From contig NZ_CP021112.1 in NCBI RefSeq assembly GCF_002119765.1, positions 248,001-312,000 of the forward strand: DNA of 64,000 nucleotides, in the 5' to 3' direction. The translations under genes and the position numbers were made by a program. Shown piece by piece: positions 28,057-35,559 of this stretch. Each line of letters starts with the position of its first letter. Position 1 is the stretch's first letter. The notes below the pieces were generated by a model, which saw only the letters and a program-made list of their open reading frames with translations, was not told the origin of the DNA and did not search any database. This DNA is from Pseudorhodoplanes sinuspersici (GTDB taxonomy: Bacteria > Pseudomonadota > Alphaproteobacteria > Rhizobiales > Xanthobacteraceae).

Positions 28057-28698
28057 CTAGGGTAGCGACACCAGGACAGGTAACAGCCCCTCCAGTTGCA
28101 AGGATCGACAAGCTGCTATCAAGGGAACGGCCATCAAGAACAAGAGCGCGTCCGCGAAGGTCATGAGCACACGACTCTGCCGTATGGTCAGCGTTTCCGT
28201 GTCTCGCCATAGGCGCAGGTTTGGAAGAAAACGCGGCACAAGTCTCAAATATTCTGCATAGGGCTGACCATGTCGCTCCAGTAGCCGACGCTCTTCCTGT
28301 TGTGTGACCATCCAGAATACCAGCGATCCGACGCATGCGCCCACCAGCGTCAACATGATGCTTCGTCCCAAAGCACCAATTCCCGCAGTGCCCAGTATCG
28401 AAAAGAAATACAATGGATTGCGCATGATCGAGTAAGGACCGTCGGTAACAAGCTCGACTGTTTTCCTTCCTGCGACATACAGCGACGACCATGTGCGCCC
28501 GAGAATACAGGCTATGATGAGGCTGAGGCCAAGCCACCCGAATGCGTCATGCGCGGCTGAATCGGACGGGTACGCCGACTCGGACACAGCAAGAATGACA
28601 GCTCCGGCAAAAACTGCGATCAATAGAATCATCTTTCGAACCGACTCAACACCAGAAATGTTGCTTCGTTCGAGACTGACCAATTCTCGCTTACTCAT
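28057..28698 (-). CDS. Isoprenylcysteine carboxyl methyltransferase-like membrane protein
   Basis: About 213 residues with five or so hydrophobic segments and the ICMT/phospholipid-methyltransferase signature: VTDGPYSIMRNPLYFF near 85-100 and QEERRLLERHGQPYAEY near 135, followed by VPRFLP. In bacteria such proteins methylate small lipophilic or membrane substrates using SAM; the substrate here is unknown. ATG 28698 is used; an in-frame ATG at 28719 is possible. It is preceded by, and overlaps by 8 bp, a short open frame. Confidence 0.85.
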   Translation of the reverse strand: MSKRELVSLERSNISGVESVRKMILLIAVFAGAVILAVSESAYPSDSAAHDAFGWLGLSLIIACILGRTWSSLYVAGRKTVELVTDGPYSIMRNPLYFFSILGTAGIGALGRSIMLTLVGACVGSLVFWMVTQQEERRLLERHGQPYAEYLRLVPRFLPNLRLWRDTETLTIRQSRVLMTFADALLFLMAVPLIAACRSLQLEGLLPVLVSLP

Positions 28699-28954
28699 AT
28701 GACGGCGCCCTCTCTCCATCGCCCAATCCGGACGGGTCGTTCAAATTCAAGAGAGAGTGCGCAGGCGCTCCATCCGAGAGGCTGACATCATCATAAAACT
28801 GAAGTATCCCTGCCCATTCTGCGTTCGCGGTTATGCATGCCGTTGGCAGCCCATTCGTCAGTGGCGAGAGACATAATGTTATCCCACGACGCGAGCAGCG
28901 CTGAACCAGCCGGCTGTCCTCTTGAAACGACACAAATATAAGTACATTCCCCAT
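28691..28954 (-). CDS. Short hypothetical protein
   Basis: An 87-residue frame, MGNVLIFVSFQEDSRLVQRC onward, ending ERAPSYE and overlapping the ICMT-like start by 8 bp. The tight overlap and plausible composition suggest it could be translated with the methyltransferase. I do not recognise a family, and it may be a chance frame. Confidence 0.35.
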   Translation of the reverse strand: MGNVLIFVSFQEDSRLVQRCSRRGITLCLSPLTNGLPTACITANAEWAGILQFYDDVSLSDGAPAHSLLNLNDPSGLGDGERAPSYE

Positions 28955-29437
28955 TCTGATCCCCGCGGAGTGTTAACACCGCATAATTGCTAGAGGGATC
29001 GTGCTCGGAATTAGGTCAGAGGTGTTTCAATGCTTCTGCTCAGCGGACTTTTGTGTCAGGAAATGTCTGATCGAGTTGAGGACAACCTTTGACACAAAAT
29101 TGTCTTCTCCAGCCTGCTCCGATGGCGGGCCATCATTTTCTGCAATCGGGACGACGGCGGATTTTTTTGCCGATCTCCCCTTCGCGCCTGAACGATGCCG
29201 GACGCATAGATTTCGAGGATCACGCTGCAGGACTCTTCATTTCTCAAGCTCTCCAGGGAGCACGGATCGCTTGTTGAGATGCTGCAACACGCGTACCGCT
29301 CTTTAAGAAAGCCTAGTCCTCATCCCGAGGCACGCCCTTGATGTCCACGTCAGTTTGAACATGGACGGTTCGCCGCAGCTTGTGCAGTTCTGCGGCCGCT
29401 TCGGCTGGATCCTGAAACTGATTATTCTCAGTTGGAT

Positions 29438-29474
29438 GGATGGCGCGCGAGGTGTCGATTCGATCGCGCCATCC
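29438..29474. repeat. 10-bp perfect inverted repeat (hairpin)
   Basis: GGATGGCGCG at 29438-29447 pairs with CGCGCCATCC at 29465-29474 across a 17-base loop. There is no adjacent T-run, so it is not a classic terminator. Confidence 0.6.
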
Positions 29475-29663
29475 TTCGACCGGTGCGCGTCAGCACCGTC
29501 GTCGTCGCCCGCGTTCATCGACGTTTGTCGTCATCGTTTCTGGGCGAAACTGGGGCGGCACTTAAATACTGTGCTGCCGCCAAGCTGAATTTGACCGCAC
29601 AGATAACCACACATGTTTCGCAACGGAGCCGGCGGGACAGGAGGGCCCCACCGGCTTCGACGC

Positions 29664-29698
29664 CGGATCCCCCGATCGCGTCGCGATCGCGGCATCCG
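29664..29698. terminator. GC-rich hairpin after small secreted protein gene
   Basis: CGATCGCG and CGCGATCG pair around a single T (29673-29689), extended by outer CGGAT/ATCCG arms (29664-29698). It lies 5 bp past the stop of the 29704-29982 gene, consistent with a transcript end, although a T-tract is missing. Confidence 0.4.
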
Positions 29699-29703
29699 AA
29701 TAG

Positions 29704-29982
29704 TTAGCGAACCATCAGCCCGTGGAACATATCGAGCAGCGGGTTCATCCGCACCATCTGGATACGCCCTTCGGTGCGCACAGCACGCGAACGCACGGTC
29801 GTGGTCTGCGCAAACGAACTGCGCGCGGACGGCGCGAATGCCGACTTCGGGCCGCCGATATAGGTGGCAGCAGAGGTGTTGCCATGAAAGCCAGTATCGA
29901 GACCGCCGCGATCGGCGGCATTGACGACGGTGGCGGCGACAACGAGCGAAGCAGCGACGAGAGCAGTCTTGGTGATCGACAT
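29704..29982 (-). CDS. Small secreted protein, unknown function
   Basis: 92 residues with a clear signal peptide (MSITKTALVAASLVVAATVVNAA, cleavage near residue 23) followed by a basic, alanine/serine-rich mature part with two methionine-containing stretches (MVRMNPLLDMFHGLMVR) and no cysteine. GGAG lies 7 bp before the ATG. Its promoter region contains a perfect LysR-type box with the downstream element found before the bufferin operon, so it belongs to the same putative regulon. The C-terminal methionines and histidines could contact copper; that is speculation. Confidence 0.7.
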   Translation of the reverse strand: MSITKTALVAASLVVAATVVNAADRGGLDTGFHGNTSAATYIGGPKSAFAPSARSSFAQTTTVRSRAVRTEGRIQMVRMNPLLDMFHGLMVR

Positions 29983-30057
29983 TTTCAGTCTCCTTCGGTT
30001 TAAGCTACGCCCGTTATCGAGCGTCGAGGCAGGTGTAAGACGGCGCGCTTCTCAGTT

Positions 30058-30097
30058 GAAATATCGCTTGAGAATTGTGCTGATAGCGATGCGCTAT
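30058..30097 (-). promoter_or_regulatory. LysR-type box A plus downstream element
   Basis: On the minus strand: ATAGC-N5-GCTATC, then 16 bp, then GATATTTC. The box (30083-30097) has perfect 5-bp arms and is a T-N11-A dyad. It overlaps the 3' end of the MFS gene and its centre is 108 bp upstream of the small secreted protein start. It aligns without gaps with the bufA1 promoter. Confidence 0.7.
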
Positions 30098-31329
30098 GTA
30101 ACGACGGCGGGCTGGGCGGGAAGCTTGAGCCGAACGGCAAGCAGCGCCGCAACCGCAAGCGACAGCGCGATTCCAGCAACACAAGCAAGCCAGCCGAACT
30201 GATCGAACAATTGCCCAAGCAGCGCCGTGCCTACTAGGCCGCCGAAGAAATAGCATGCGAGGTAGATGCCGCTCGCCGATCCACGATCCGTGGTCGCGGC
30301 GCGCCCAACAAAGCTGGTCGCGGCCGCCTGCGCAAAGAAGGTGCCGATCCCAACCAACGCGAGGCCCACAATCACGGCAACAAGATTAGGCAACAGCAAC
30401 AGCGGCAGTCCCAGCCCGGCCAGCGCGAGTGCACCCCAGAATGTCGGACGTGTTCCGAACCGCTGGGCGGCAGCTCCGGCGAAAGGCGTGGTAATAACTG
30501 ACGGCAGGAATACGAAATAGATCAATCCGAGCGCCATCATGCTGAGCGCATGCGGCTCCCGCACGAGCACAAAATTGATGTAGGTGAACGTGCCGATAAA
30601 TGCGAACAGGATGCAGAAGCCGATCCCGAATGCAGCGCGCAAAGGCGGGTTTTGCAGATGTTTACTCCACAGCGCGAGCGGCGACGCCAAAGCTTCGCCA
30701 CCCGGCTGCACCGGCATGGTCGAGCGGACCGAAAAATAGACCAAGATCGCCCCGGCAAGATTGAGCGCCGAAAAGAAATAGAAATTCGCCGCCAACCCGA
30801 GGTGATCCGCAACACCGGCCGAGATCAGCCGACCGACCAGATTACTCGCTACATTGCCGGTGATATAGGCGGCAAAGGCAGCGCCTGCGTCCATCGCACT
30901 GCATTCTTCCCCGAGATAAGCCAGTGTCAGTGTGAACGCCGCAGCCATGCACAGACCCTGTAAGACTCGCAGGATCGCGAAGCTGGCAAGATCGGGCGCC
31001 CAGGCCAGCAATGCGGTCGGAATCGCAAGCACGCAAAGACTTAGGACAGTGCCGGAGCGCCGGTTCAAGCGCCGGCTGAAGAACGCGACCGACACCCCTG
31101 CGACCGCCATTCCGAGTGTGCTCGCATTGACGGCGAGTCCCATGGCGGCCGGCGTCACACCGTAAGCTTTCGTCAGCGCGGGCAGAATGGCCTGTGTCGC
31201 AAACAGATCCACGACCGTCAGAAAGGCGATAACTCCGATGATGACATTACGACGGAGCGCGCGCAGCGCTCCGCCTTGTGCACCCGCAACACTGATCGCC
31301 GGCGATATGTGGGACGAGGCATGTGACAT
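30094..31329 (-). CDS. MFS transporter
   Basis: A 411-residue major facilitator with about 12 hydrophobic segments. The first segment IIGVIAFLTVVDLFATQAILPAL and the motif-A-like region between segments 2 and 3 (FFSRRLNRRSG near 105) are visible, with a repeat of the pattern in the second half. Likely an exporter of the YnfM/AraJ kind; substrate unknown. It follows the patatin gene by 25 bp and is the third gene of a bdhA-patatin-MFS operon driven by LysR box C1. Confidence 0.9.
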   Translation of the reverse strand: MSHASSHISPAISVAGAQGGALRALRRNVIIGVIAFLTVVDLFATQAILPALTKAYGVTPAAMGLAVNASTLGMAVAGVSVAFFSRRLNRRSGTVLSLCVLAIPTALLAWAPDLASFAILRVLQGLCMAAAFTLTLAYLGEECSAMDAGAAFAAYITGNVASNLVGRLISAGVADHLGLAANFYFFSALNLAGAILVYFSVRSTMPVQPGGEALASPLALWSKHLQNPPLRAAFGIGFCILFAFIGTFTYINFVLVREPHALSMMALGLIYFVFLPSVITTPFAGAAAQRFGTRPTFWGALALAGLGLPLLLLPNLVAVIVGLALVGIGTFFAQAAATSFVGRAATTDRGSASGIYLACYFFGGLVGTALLGQLFDQFGWLACVAGIALSLAVAALLAVRLKLPAQPAVVT

Positions 31330-31354
31330 GATGGAATACCGTGGAAACCCGCGT

Positions 31355-32506
31355 CTACTCTGCCGCTTCCACCATCCCGGACATCAGCTCATGCAGCAGC
31401 ACACCCTCGAGTGGATCGAACTCGTTCTCCCATGGCGCCTGCTCGAGCACGCGCATCGTATTCTGATAGCCAGCCTCCCAGCGCACGCGCAGGCTCGATG
31501 GACTGAAATCAACGTCCTTGGTGTGGTTCTCATTTTCAATCTGCGGCGCGAGCAGGCGCACGACGTGCATCGTCGTGGGGCATCCATAAGATGCCAGTTC
31601 CCGTACCTTCGGGAGGTTGCGGATCTCCTCCGGCAGGTACTTCGCCAGATCATTGATCACGTGGCGGAGATCGTGCATCTGCCGCTGCCGCGCGATATGA
31701 CTGGCCACGCGGCTGGAATACTGGATGTCCTTGTGCCGGTTCAGCACTTCCCAGATCGTGGATGGCTCGTTGCCGACCGGATTCCACAAATGGGCGGCGA
31801 AGATCAGTGAATCCTTGCGCGGATTGTCGTCGAAGATGGCTTCGGTCGGCGTGTTCGATAGGATGCCGCCATCCCAATAGAGCTCACCATCAATGCGAAC
31901 CGCCGGGAATGCGGGCGGCAACGCTCCTGATGCGAGGATGTGCTTCACATCGATTTCACCGTCACGGCTATCGAAGTATTTCATCGCGCTGGTGCGCACA
32001 TGTGCCGCGCCAACGGTGAGCCTCGGCTTGCATTGATTCAGTAGCTCGAAATCGACCAGCTCGAGCAGCGTCCTTTCCAATGGCGCCGTCGAATAGAAGC
32101 CAGCGCTGTCCACCCCGAGCGGAACATGCGTGCCGAGAAACGCTCCCGGATTGGGCTCGAAGAAATCCGGGATGCCGCGCAGCAATGTTCGCCAATAAGC
32201 CACCGTGTCGGACAGACCCGTCCAGGTTGGCACGCCGAATGGCGGGCGATAGGCCATGCGAGTCCAGAATTCCTTGAGGGCGTCCAGGCGGTCGTTGCGG
32301 GCGTTGCCCGCGATCAGACCCGCATTGATGGCGCCGATCGACGTGCCGATGATCCAGTCGGGGTCGATGCCATGCTCATGCAACGCGTGGTACACGCCGG
32401 CATGATAGGCGCCGAGCGCTCCGCCGCCCTGCAGGACCAGCACGATCTGCCGATCTTGTTTCTGTCCGTCTCGCGCCGAGATCTGTGTGACCGAACCAGG
32501 TTCCAT
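31355..32506 (-). CDS. Patatin-like phospholipase with DUF3734 domain
   Basis: About 383 residues. The N-terminal patatin domain shows LQGGGALGAYHAGV (oxyanion glycines near 27), catalytic serine in GTSIGAINAG near 57 and DGG in YWDGGILSNTP near 212. The C-terminal part (LRVRWEAGYQNTMRVLEQAPW) matches DUF3734. Such proteins are often tied to polyhydroxybutyrate metabolism or membrane lipids, and its neighbour is a 3-hydroxybutyrate dehydrogenase 27 bp upstream. ATG 32506 has GGAGG 5 bp upstream; ATG 32509 is adjacent. Confidence 0.92.
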   Translation of the reverse strand: MEPGSVTQISARDGQKQDRQIVLVLQGGGALGAYHAGVYHALHEHGIDPDWIIGTSIGAINAGLIAGNARNDRLDALKEFWTRMAYRPPFGVPTWTGLSDTVAYWRTLLRGIPDFFEPNPGAFLGTHVPLGVDSAGFYSTAPLERTLLELVDFELLNQCKPRLTVGAAHVRTSAMKYFDSRDGEIDVKHILASGALPPAFPAVRIDGELYWDGGILSNTPTEAIFDDNPRKDSLIFAAHLWNPVGNEPSTIWEVLNRHKDIQYSSRVASHIARQRQMHDLRHVINDLAKYLPEEIRNLPKVRELASYGCPTTMHVVRLLAPQIENENHTKDVDFSPSSLRVRWEAGYQNTMRVLEQAPWENEFDPLEGVLLHELMSGMVEAAE

Positions 32507-32536
32507 CATCTCCTCCCGAAAAATCCGCGTGGCGGC

Positions 32537-33358
32537 TCAATGTGCGGTCCAGCCGCCATCGACCGGCAAGGCAACACCTGTAATCGAGGACGCCGCGTCG
32601 CTTGCGAGAAAGACCGAGAGCGCGCCGAGTTCCTCGACGCTCGCAAAGCGCTTGCTGGGCTGCTGCGCCAGCAGCACGTCGCGGATCACCTGCTCGCGCG
32701 GAATATTGTGCGCCTTCGCCTGCCCTTCGATCTGCGCCTCGACGAGCGGCGTATAGACATAGCCGGGGCAGATCGCGTTGCAGGTGATGTTGGACTCCGC
32801 AGTTTCCAGCGCGGTCACCTTGGTAAGACCGACTATGCCGTGCTTGGCGGCGACATAGGCGGACTTGAACGGTGATGCTACCAGACCATGCGCGGACGCG
32901 ATGTTGATGATGCGGCCGAAATTATATCTACGCATCGAAGGCAGCGCCGCGCGCGTCGTATGAAATGCCGATGAAAGATTGATCGCAAGGATCATGTCCC
33001 ATTTGTCGGCGGGAAATACCTCGAGCGGAGCGACATACTGGATTCCAGCGTTGTTGACGAGAATGTCCAGCCGACCGAACGTATCGAGCGTCATCGCAAT
33101 CAGATCGGCCGCAGCAGCAGCCTTAGACAAATCTGCCGGCGAATAGCGCACCTCTACCCCGAATTCGGCGATCGTCCGCGCCTGCACTTCGGCAATATCC
33201 TCAGGCTTGCCAAAGCCGTTCAACACAATCGCAGAACCCGCCGCCGCGAGCGAACGTGCGATGCCGAGACCGATTCCACTGGTCGATCCCGTGACGAGCG
33301 AAACTTTACCTTCGAGAGACTGGGGTATCTGATGAAGGCTGAGCGGCTGAAAATTCAT
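32537..33358 (-). CDS. bdhA: 3-hydroxybutyrate dehydrogenase (SDR family)
   Basis: About 273 residues of the short-chain dehydrogenase family, NAD-linked interconversion of 3-hydroxybutyrate and acetoacetate. Seen: VTGSTSGIGLGIA near 22-34, NNAG near 104, catalytic Ser in INIASAHG near 153, the YVAAKHG Tyr-Lys pair near 168, and AICPGYVYTPLVEAQI near 200, which is characteristic of BdhA. First gene of a three-gene operon. Its promoter carries LysR box C1, 110 bp upstream of the start by box centre. Confidence 0.9.
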   Translation of the reverse strand: MNFQPLSLHQIPQSLEGKVSLVTGSTSGIGLGIARSLAAAGSAIVLNGFGKPEDIAEVQARTIAEFGVEVRYSPADLSKAAAAADLIAMTLDTFGRLDILVNNAGIQYVAPLEVFPADKWDMILAINLSSAFHTTRAALPSMRRYNFGRIINIASAHGLVASPFKSAYVAAKHGIVGLTKVTALETAESNITCNAICPGYVYTPLVEAQIEGQAKAHNIPREQVIRDVLLAQQPSKRFASVEELGALSVFLASDAASSITGVALPVDGGWTAH

Positions 33359-33435
33359 TGACCTGATCCTTCCGTTGCAGACTGCGCGCCGCGCGTCTGG
33401 TTGCAACGAAACTGACACGGCAGGCGAACGGCCTG

Positions 33436-33475
33436 GAAATGCCGATTGGCTAGGGTGACGATAGCTGCGCGCTAC
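33436..33475 (-). promoter_or_regulatory. LysR-type box C1 plus element (bdhA operon)
   Basis: On the minus strand: GTAGC-N5-GCTATC, 16 bp, GGCATTTC. The box is at 33461-33475 (nine of ten arm bases match), the element at 33436-33443. It faces the bdhA-patatin-MFS operon. Confidence 0.65.
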
Positions 33476-33498
33476 GCTGCGGGCCCGACCATGCATGA

Positions 33499-33538
33499 AT
33501 AGACGCAAGCTATCGCGCCCATCTGGAATTGATATTTC
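33499..33538 (+). promoter_or_regulatory. LysR-type box C2 plus element (doxX)
   Basis: On the plus strand: ATAGA-N5-GCTATC, 16 bp, GATATTTC. The box is at 33499-33513, the element at 33531-33538. It faces doxX and is back-to-back with box C1, giving one divergent control region. Confidence 0.65.
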
Positions 33539-33596
33539 TGAATCAGCTCCATTTCGCATTTGATCCGCGCATCGAACATTGTGGCAGGAGATCCCG

Positions 33597-34091
33597 ATGC
33601 ACGTATTCAAATGGCTCGACAAAAGCCGCAGCCTCGTCGACCGAATCCCCACGAGCCTGATCTTGCTCACGGCGCGTCTTGCCGTCGCCAACGTCTTCTG
33701 GCGCTCAGGCCAGACCAAAGTGAATGGCCTTTCAATCCGCGAGGAGACGTTCTTTCTGTTCCGCGAGGAATACAAGGTGCCGCTGTTGCCGCCAGATGTT
33801 GCGGCCTATCTCGCAACGATTAGCGAACATATCCTTCCGATCCTTTTGGTCATCGGCCTTGCGGCGCGCCTGTCTGCCGCCGGACTGCTCGGCATGACTC
33901 TGGTAATCCAGTTCTTTGTCGTGCCCGGCGGTTGGCCCGAACATCTTCTGTGGTTCGCGTTGCTCGGGCTGATCATTGCACGCGGACCCGGAGTGATATC
34001 GCTGGATCATCTGCTCTGGAATGCCTCTGCGCCTGCGTTGTCGACGAATAGCACCGCGCTATCGACACTAGAGCGGTCTGGCATTTCCTAA
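33597..34091 (+). CDS. DoxX family membrane protein
   Basis: A 164-residue membrane protein with four hydrophobic segments (about 20-38, 70-90, 92-112, 120-138). LARLAVANVFWRSGQTKV near 25-45 and the EHILPILLVIGLAARLSAAGLL stretch are typical of DoxX. Relatives commonly accompany DUF692/DUF2282 genes and redox or thiol-stress functions. AGGAG precedes ATG 33597. The cupin gene follows after 75 bp. Its promoter has LysR box C2. Confidence 0.88.
   Translation: MHVFKWLDKSRSLVDRIPTSLILLTARLAVANVFWRSGQTKVNGLSIREETFFLFREEYKVPLLPPDVAAYLATISEHILPILLVIGLAARLSAAGLLGMTLVIQFFVVPGGWPEHLLWFALLGLIIARGPGVISLDHLLWNASAPALSTNSTALSTLERSGIS
34048..34087 (+). promoter_or_regulatory. LysR-type box G plus element (cupin)
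   Basis: On the plus strand: ATAGC-N5-GCTATC, exactly 16 bp, GGCATTTC. The box (34048-34062) has perfect arms and lies inside the last codons of doxX; its centre is 112 bp upstream of the cupin start. The site provides an internal promoter for the cupin gene. Confidence 0.65.
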
Positions 34092-34166
34092 TCAAGCAAG
34101 GCCACTGCACCATCGCATTACTGCACGGCTCGAACGAGCCGCGGCGCAACAGAGGAGACCAAAATC

Positions 34167-34646
34167 ATGCTCACGTTCAACTGCGGCCGGCTTCGTTCGG
34201 TTGCCGCCCTCACAATCATGGCCTCAACCGGGTTCGCCGTTGGCGCACACGCGGGCGAATGCCCGACCGGCAAATTCAAACCAAATGCGCGCGAGGCGGT
34301 CACGCTCGCAGCATCGGGTGTCAGCGACACGACACTTGGGTCGATCGATCTCGGCAAGGAAAAAGCCAAGATCAAGGGCCGCGAGCTCCGCTTCCGGAAG
34401 ATGGTGATCCAGCCCGGCGGTGTTGTGCCGTGGCACAGCCACGATGACCGTCCGGCGCTGATCTATGTCGCGGAAGGCGAGATTATCGAATACGCCAGCA
34501 ATTGCGCGGCGCCTATCCATCACAAGGCCGGTGAAATCCGGACCGAGAGGCTCGGCACGTCGCATTGGTGGAAGAATCTCAGCGATGCCCCAGTCGTGCT
34601 GTTCATTGCCGACGTTCGCGCGGATCCCAACGACAAGCATATGTGA
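34167..34646 (+). CDS. Secreted cupin-domain protein
   Basis: 159 residues with a signal peptide (1-27, ending VGAHAG) and a single cupin barrel: GGVVPWHSHDDRPALIYVAEGEI near 88-110 supplies the first His/Glu motif and TSHWWKNLSDAPVVLFIADV near 133-152 the second. A metal site is likely; reaction unknown. GAGGAG precedes the start. It ends 35 bp before an intrinsic terminator. LysR box G sits upstream. Confidence 0.88.
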   Translation: MLTFNCGRLRSVAALTIMASTGFAVGAHAGECPTGKFKPNAREAVTLAASGVSDTTLGSIDLGKEKAKIKGRELRFRKMVIQPGGVVPWHSHDDRPALIYVAEGEIIEYASNCAAPIHHKAGEIRTERLGTSHWWKNLSDAPVVLFIADVRADPNDKHM

Positions 34647-34680
34647 CGGTTGCCCTGTCCCCTCACCGGCCGTCACACCA

Positions 34681-34718
34681 TGACGCCCCGCTCGTCCCAA
34701 GCGGGGCGTCACTTTTTG
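34681..34718 (+). terminator. Rho-independent terminator after cupin gene
   Basis: GACGCCCCGC (34682-34691) pairs with GCGGGGCGTC (34701-34710) across a short loop, extended by an outer T/A pair, and is followed by CTTTTTG. It ends the doxX-cupin transcript and insulates the peroxiredoxin promoter beyond it. Confidence 0.9.
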
Positions 34719-34741
34719 CGGCGCCAGTGCGCCGCACAACT

Positions 34742-34774
34742 ATAGAGGGGAGCTATCGTCGATCGGGCATTTTC
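34742..34774 (+). promoter_or_regulatory. LysR-type box D (first peroxiredoxin-like gene)
   Basis: ATAGA-N5-GCTATC at 34742-34757, directly after the terminator. The following element is GCATTTTC only 9 bp downstream instead of 16, a variant geometry shared approximately with box E. The box centre is 98 bp upstream of ATG 34847. Confidence 0.55.
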
Positions 34775-34846
34775 AGTGGAAATCGGCGGGCCCGATCGCA
34801 TATGAAATATGGGACGCCCCTATCTCGCAGCACGAGCAGTTCCACG

Positions 34847-35545
34847 ATGGCTACTCAAACCGTGGCAACCGGCCTTAAACAAGCTTTTGACCAGGCCCGC
34901 GATCTTGATGGATCAATGAGCGAGCGGCTGGACCTGCTTGCGGACGCCATGCGGCGGCTGACGCCGGACAGAGTGGCCGTCATCGACAGGCTGGTGAACC
35001 GTTTAAAGGAGCACGATGCCGGCACCAGTGCGCCCCGTGTCGGTGACGCGATGCCGCCCTTCATCCTGCCGGACGAAAACGGCCAGCTCGTCAGCCTTCA
35101 GAGCCTTCTGGATCATGGGCCGGCCGTCGTAACCTTCCATCGCGGCCATTGGTGTCCGTGGTGCCGCATCAGCATCAACACGCTGGCGCGCGCTCAGGCG
35201 CGGCTTGAAGCGGCCGGCGCACGAATGGTCGCCATCGTGCCGGACCGTGAACAATTCGCGGCCGAGATGAAGCACGATGCCAATGCGAGCTTCCCGATCC
35301 TCTCTGACATAGACAATGGCTACGCGATGTCACTAAACCTTGCGATCTGGGTAGGTCCGGAGATGGAAGCCTACATCATCGACCGCGGCCACTCGCTGCC
35401 CGACTACCATGGCAATGACAGCTGGATGCTGCCGATCCCCGCGACATTCGTGATCGGTCAGGATGGCCGTATCAAAGCACGCTTTGTCGATCCGGATTAC
35501 CGCAAGCGCGCCGCCATCGAAGATTTGATCGCTGCGCTAGGATAG
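34847..35545 (+). CDS. Peroxiredoxin-like AhpC/TSA family protein (CPWC)
   Basis: A 232-residue thioredoxin-fold protein. After a helical N-terminal region (1-65), the Prx-like domain shows PPFILPDENGQLVSL near 73, the active site FHRGHWCPWCRISINTLA near 102 (both cysteines of CxxC present), PILSDIDNGYAMSLNLAIWVG near 150 and PATFVIGQDGRIKARFVDPDYRKR near 205. It probably reduces peroxides or thiols. ATG 34847 is preferred over 34802, because it matches the box-to-start distance of the other LysR-box genes and the length of its paralogue at 40373. It converges on the LysR gene. Confidence 0.87.
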   Translation: MATQTVATGLKQAFDQARDLDGSMSERLDLLADAMRRLTPDRVAVIDRLVNRLKEHDAGTSAPRVGDAMPPFILPDENGQLVSLQSLLDHGPAVVTFHRGHWCPWCRISINTLARAQARLEAAGARMVAIVPDREQFAAEMKHDANASFPILSDIDNGYAMSLNLAIWVGPEMEAYIIDRGHSLPDYHGNDSWMLPIPATFVIGQDGRIKARFVDPDYRKRAAIEDLIAALG

Positions 35546-35559
35546 CGATTTTCGTGCAG

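Larger units (their letters stand above)
28955..29703. other. Long non-coding or unresolved stretch
   Basis: About 750 bp in which I find no convincing gene; the short frames present have cysteine-rich or biased compositions and no clear start context. It contains two strong inverted repeats, listed separately, one immediately downstream of the small secreted protein gene. Confidence 0.5.

Noticed and set aside
29001-29306. Plus-strand 101-codon frame
   Set aside because: Cysteine- and arginine-heavy composition, no SD, and no recognisable domain.
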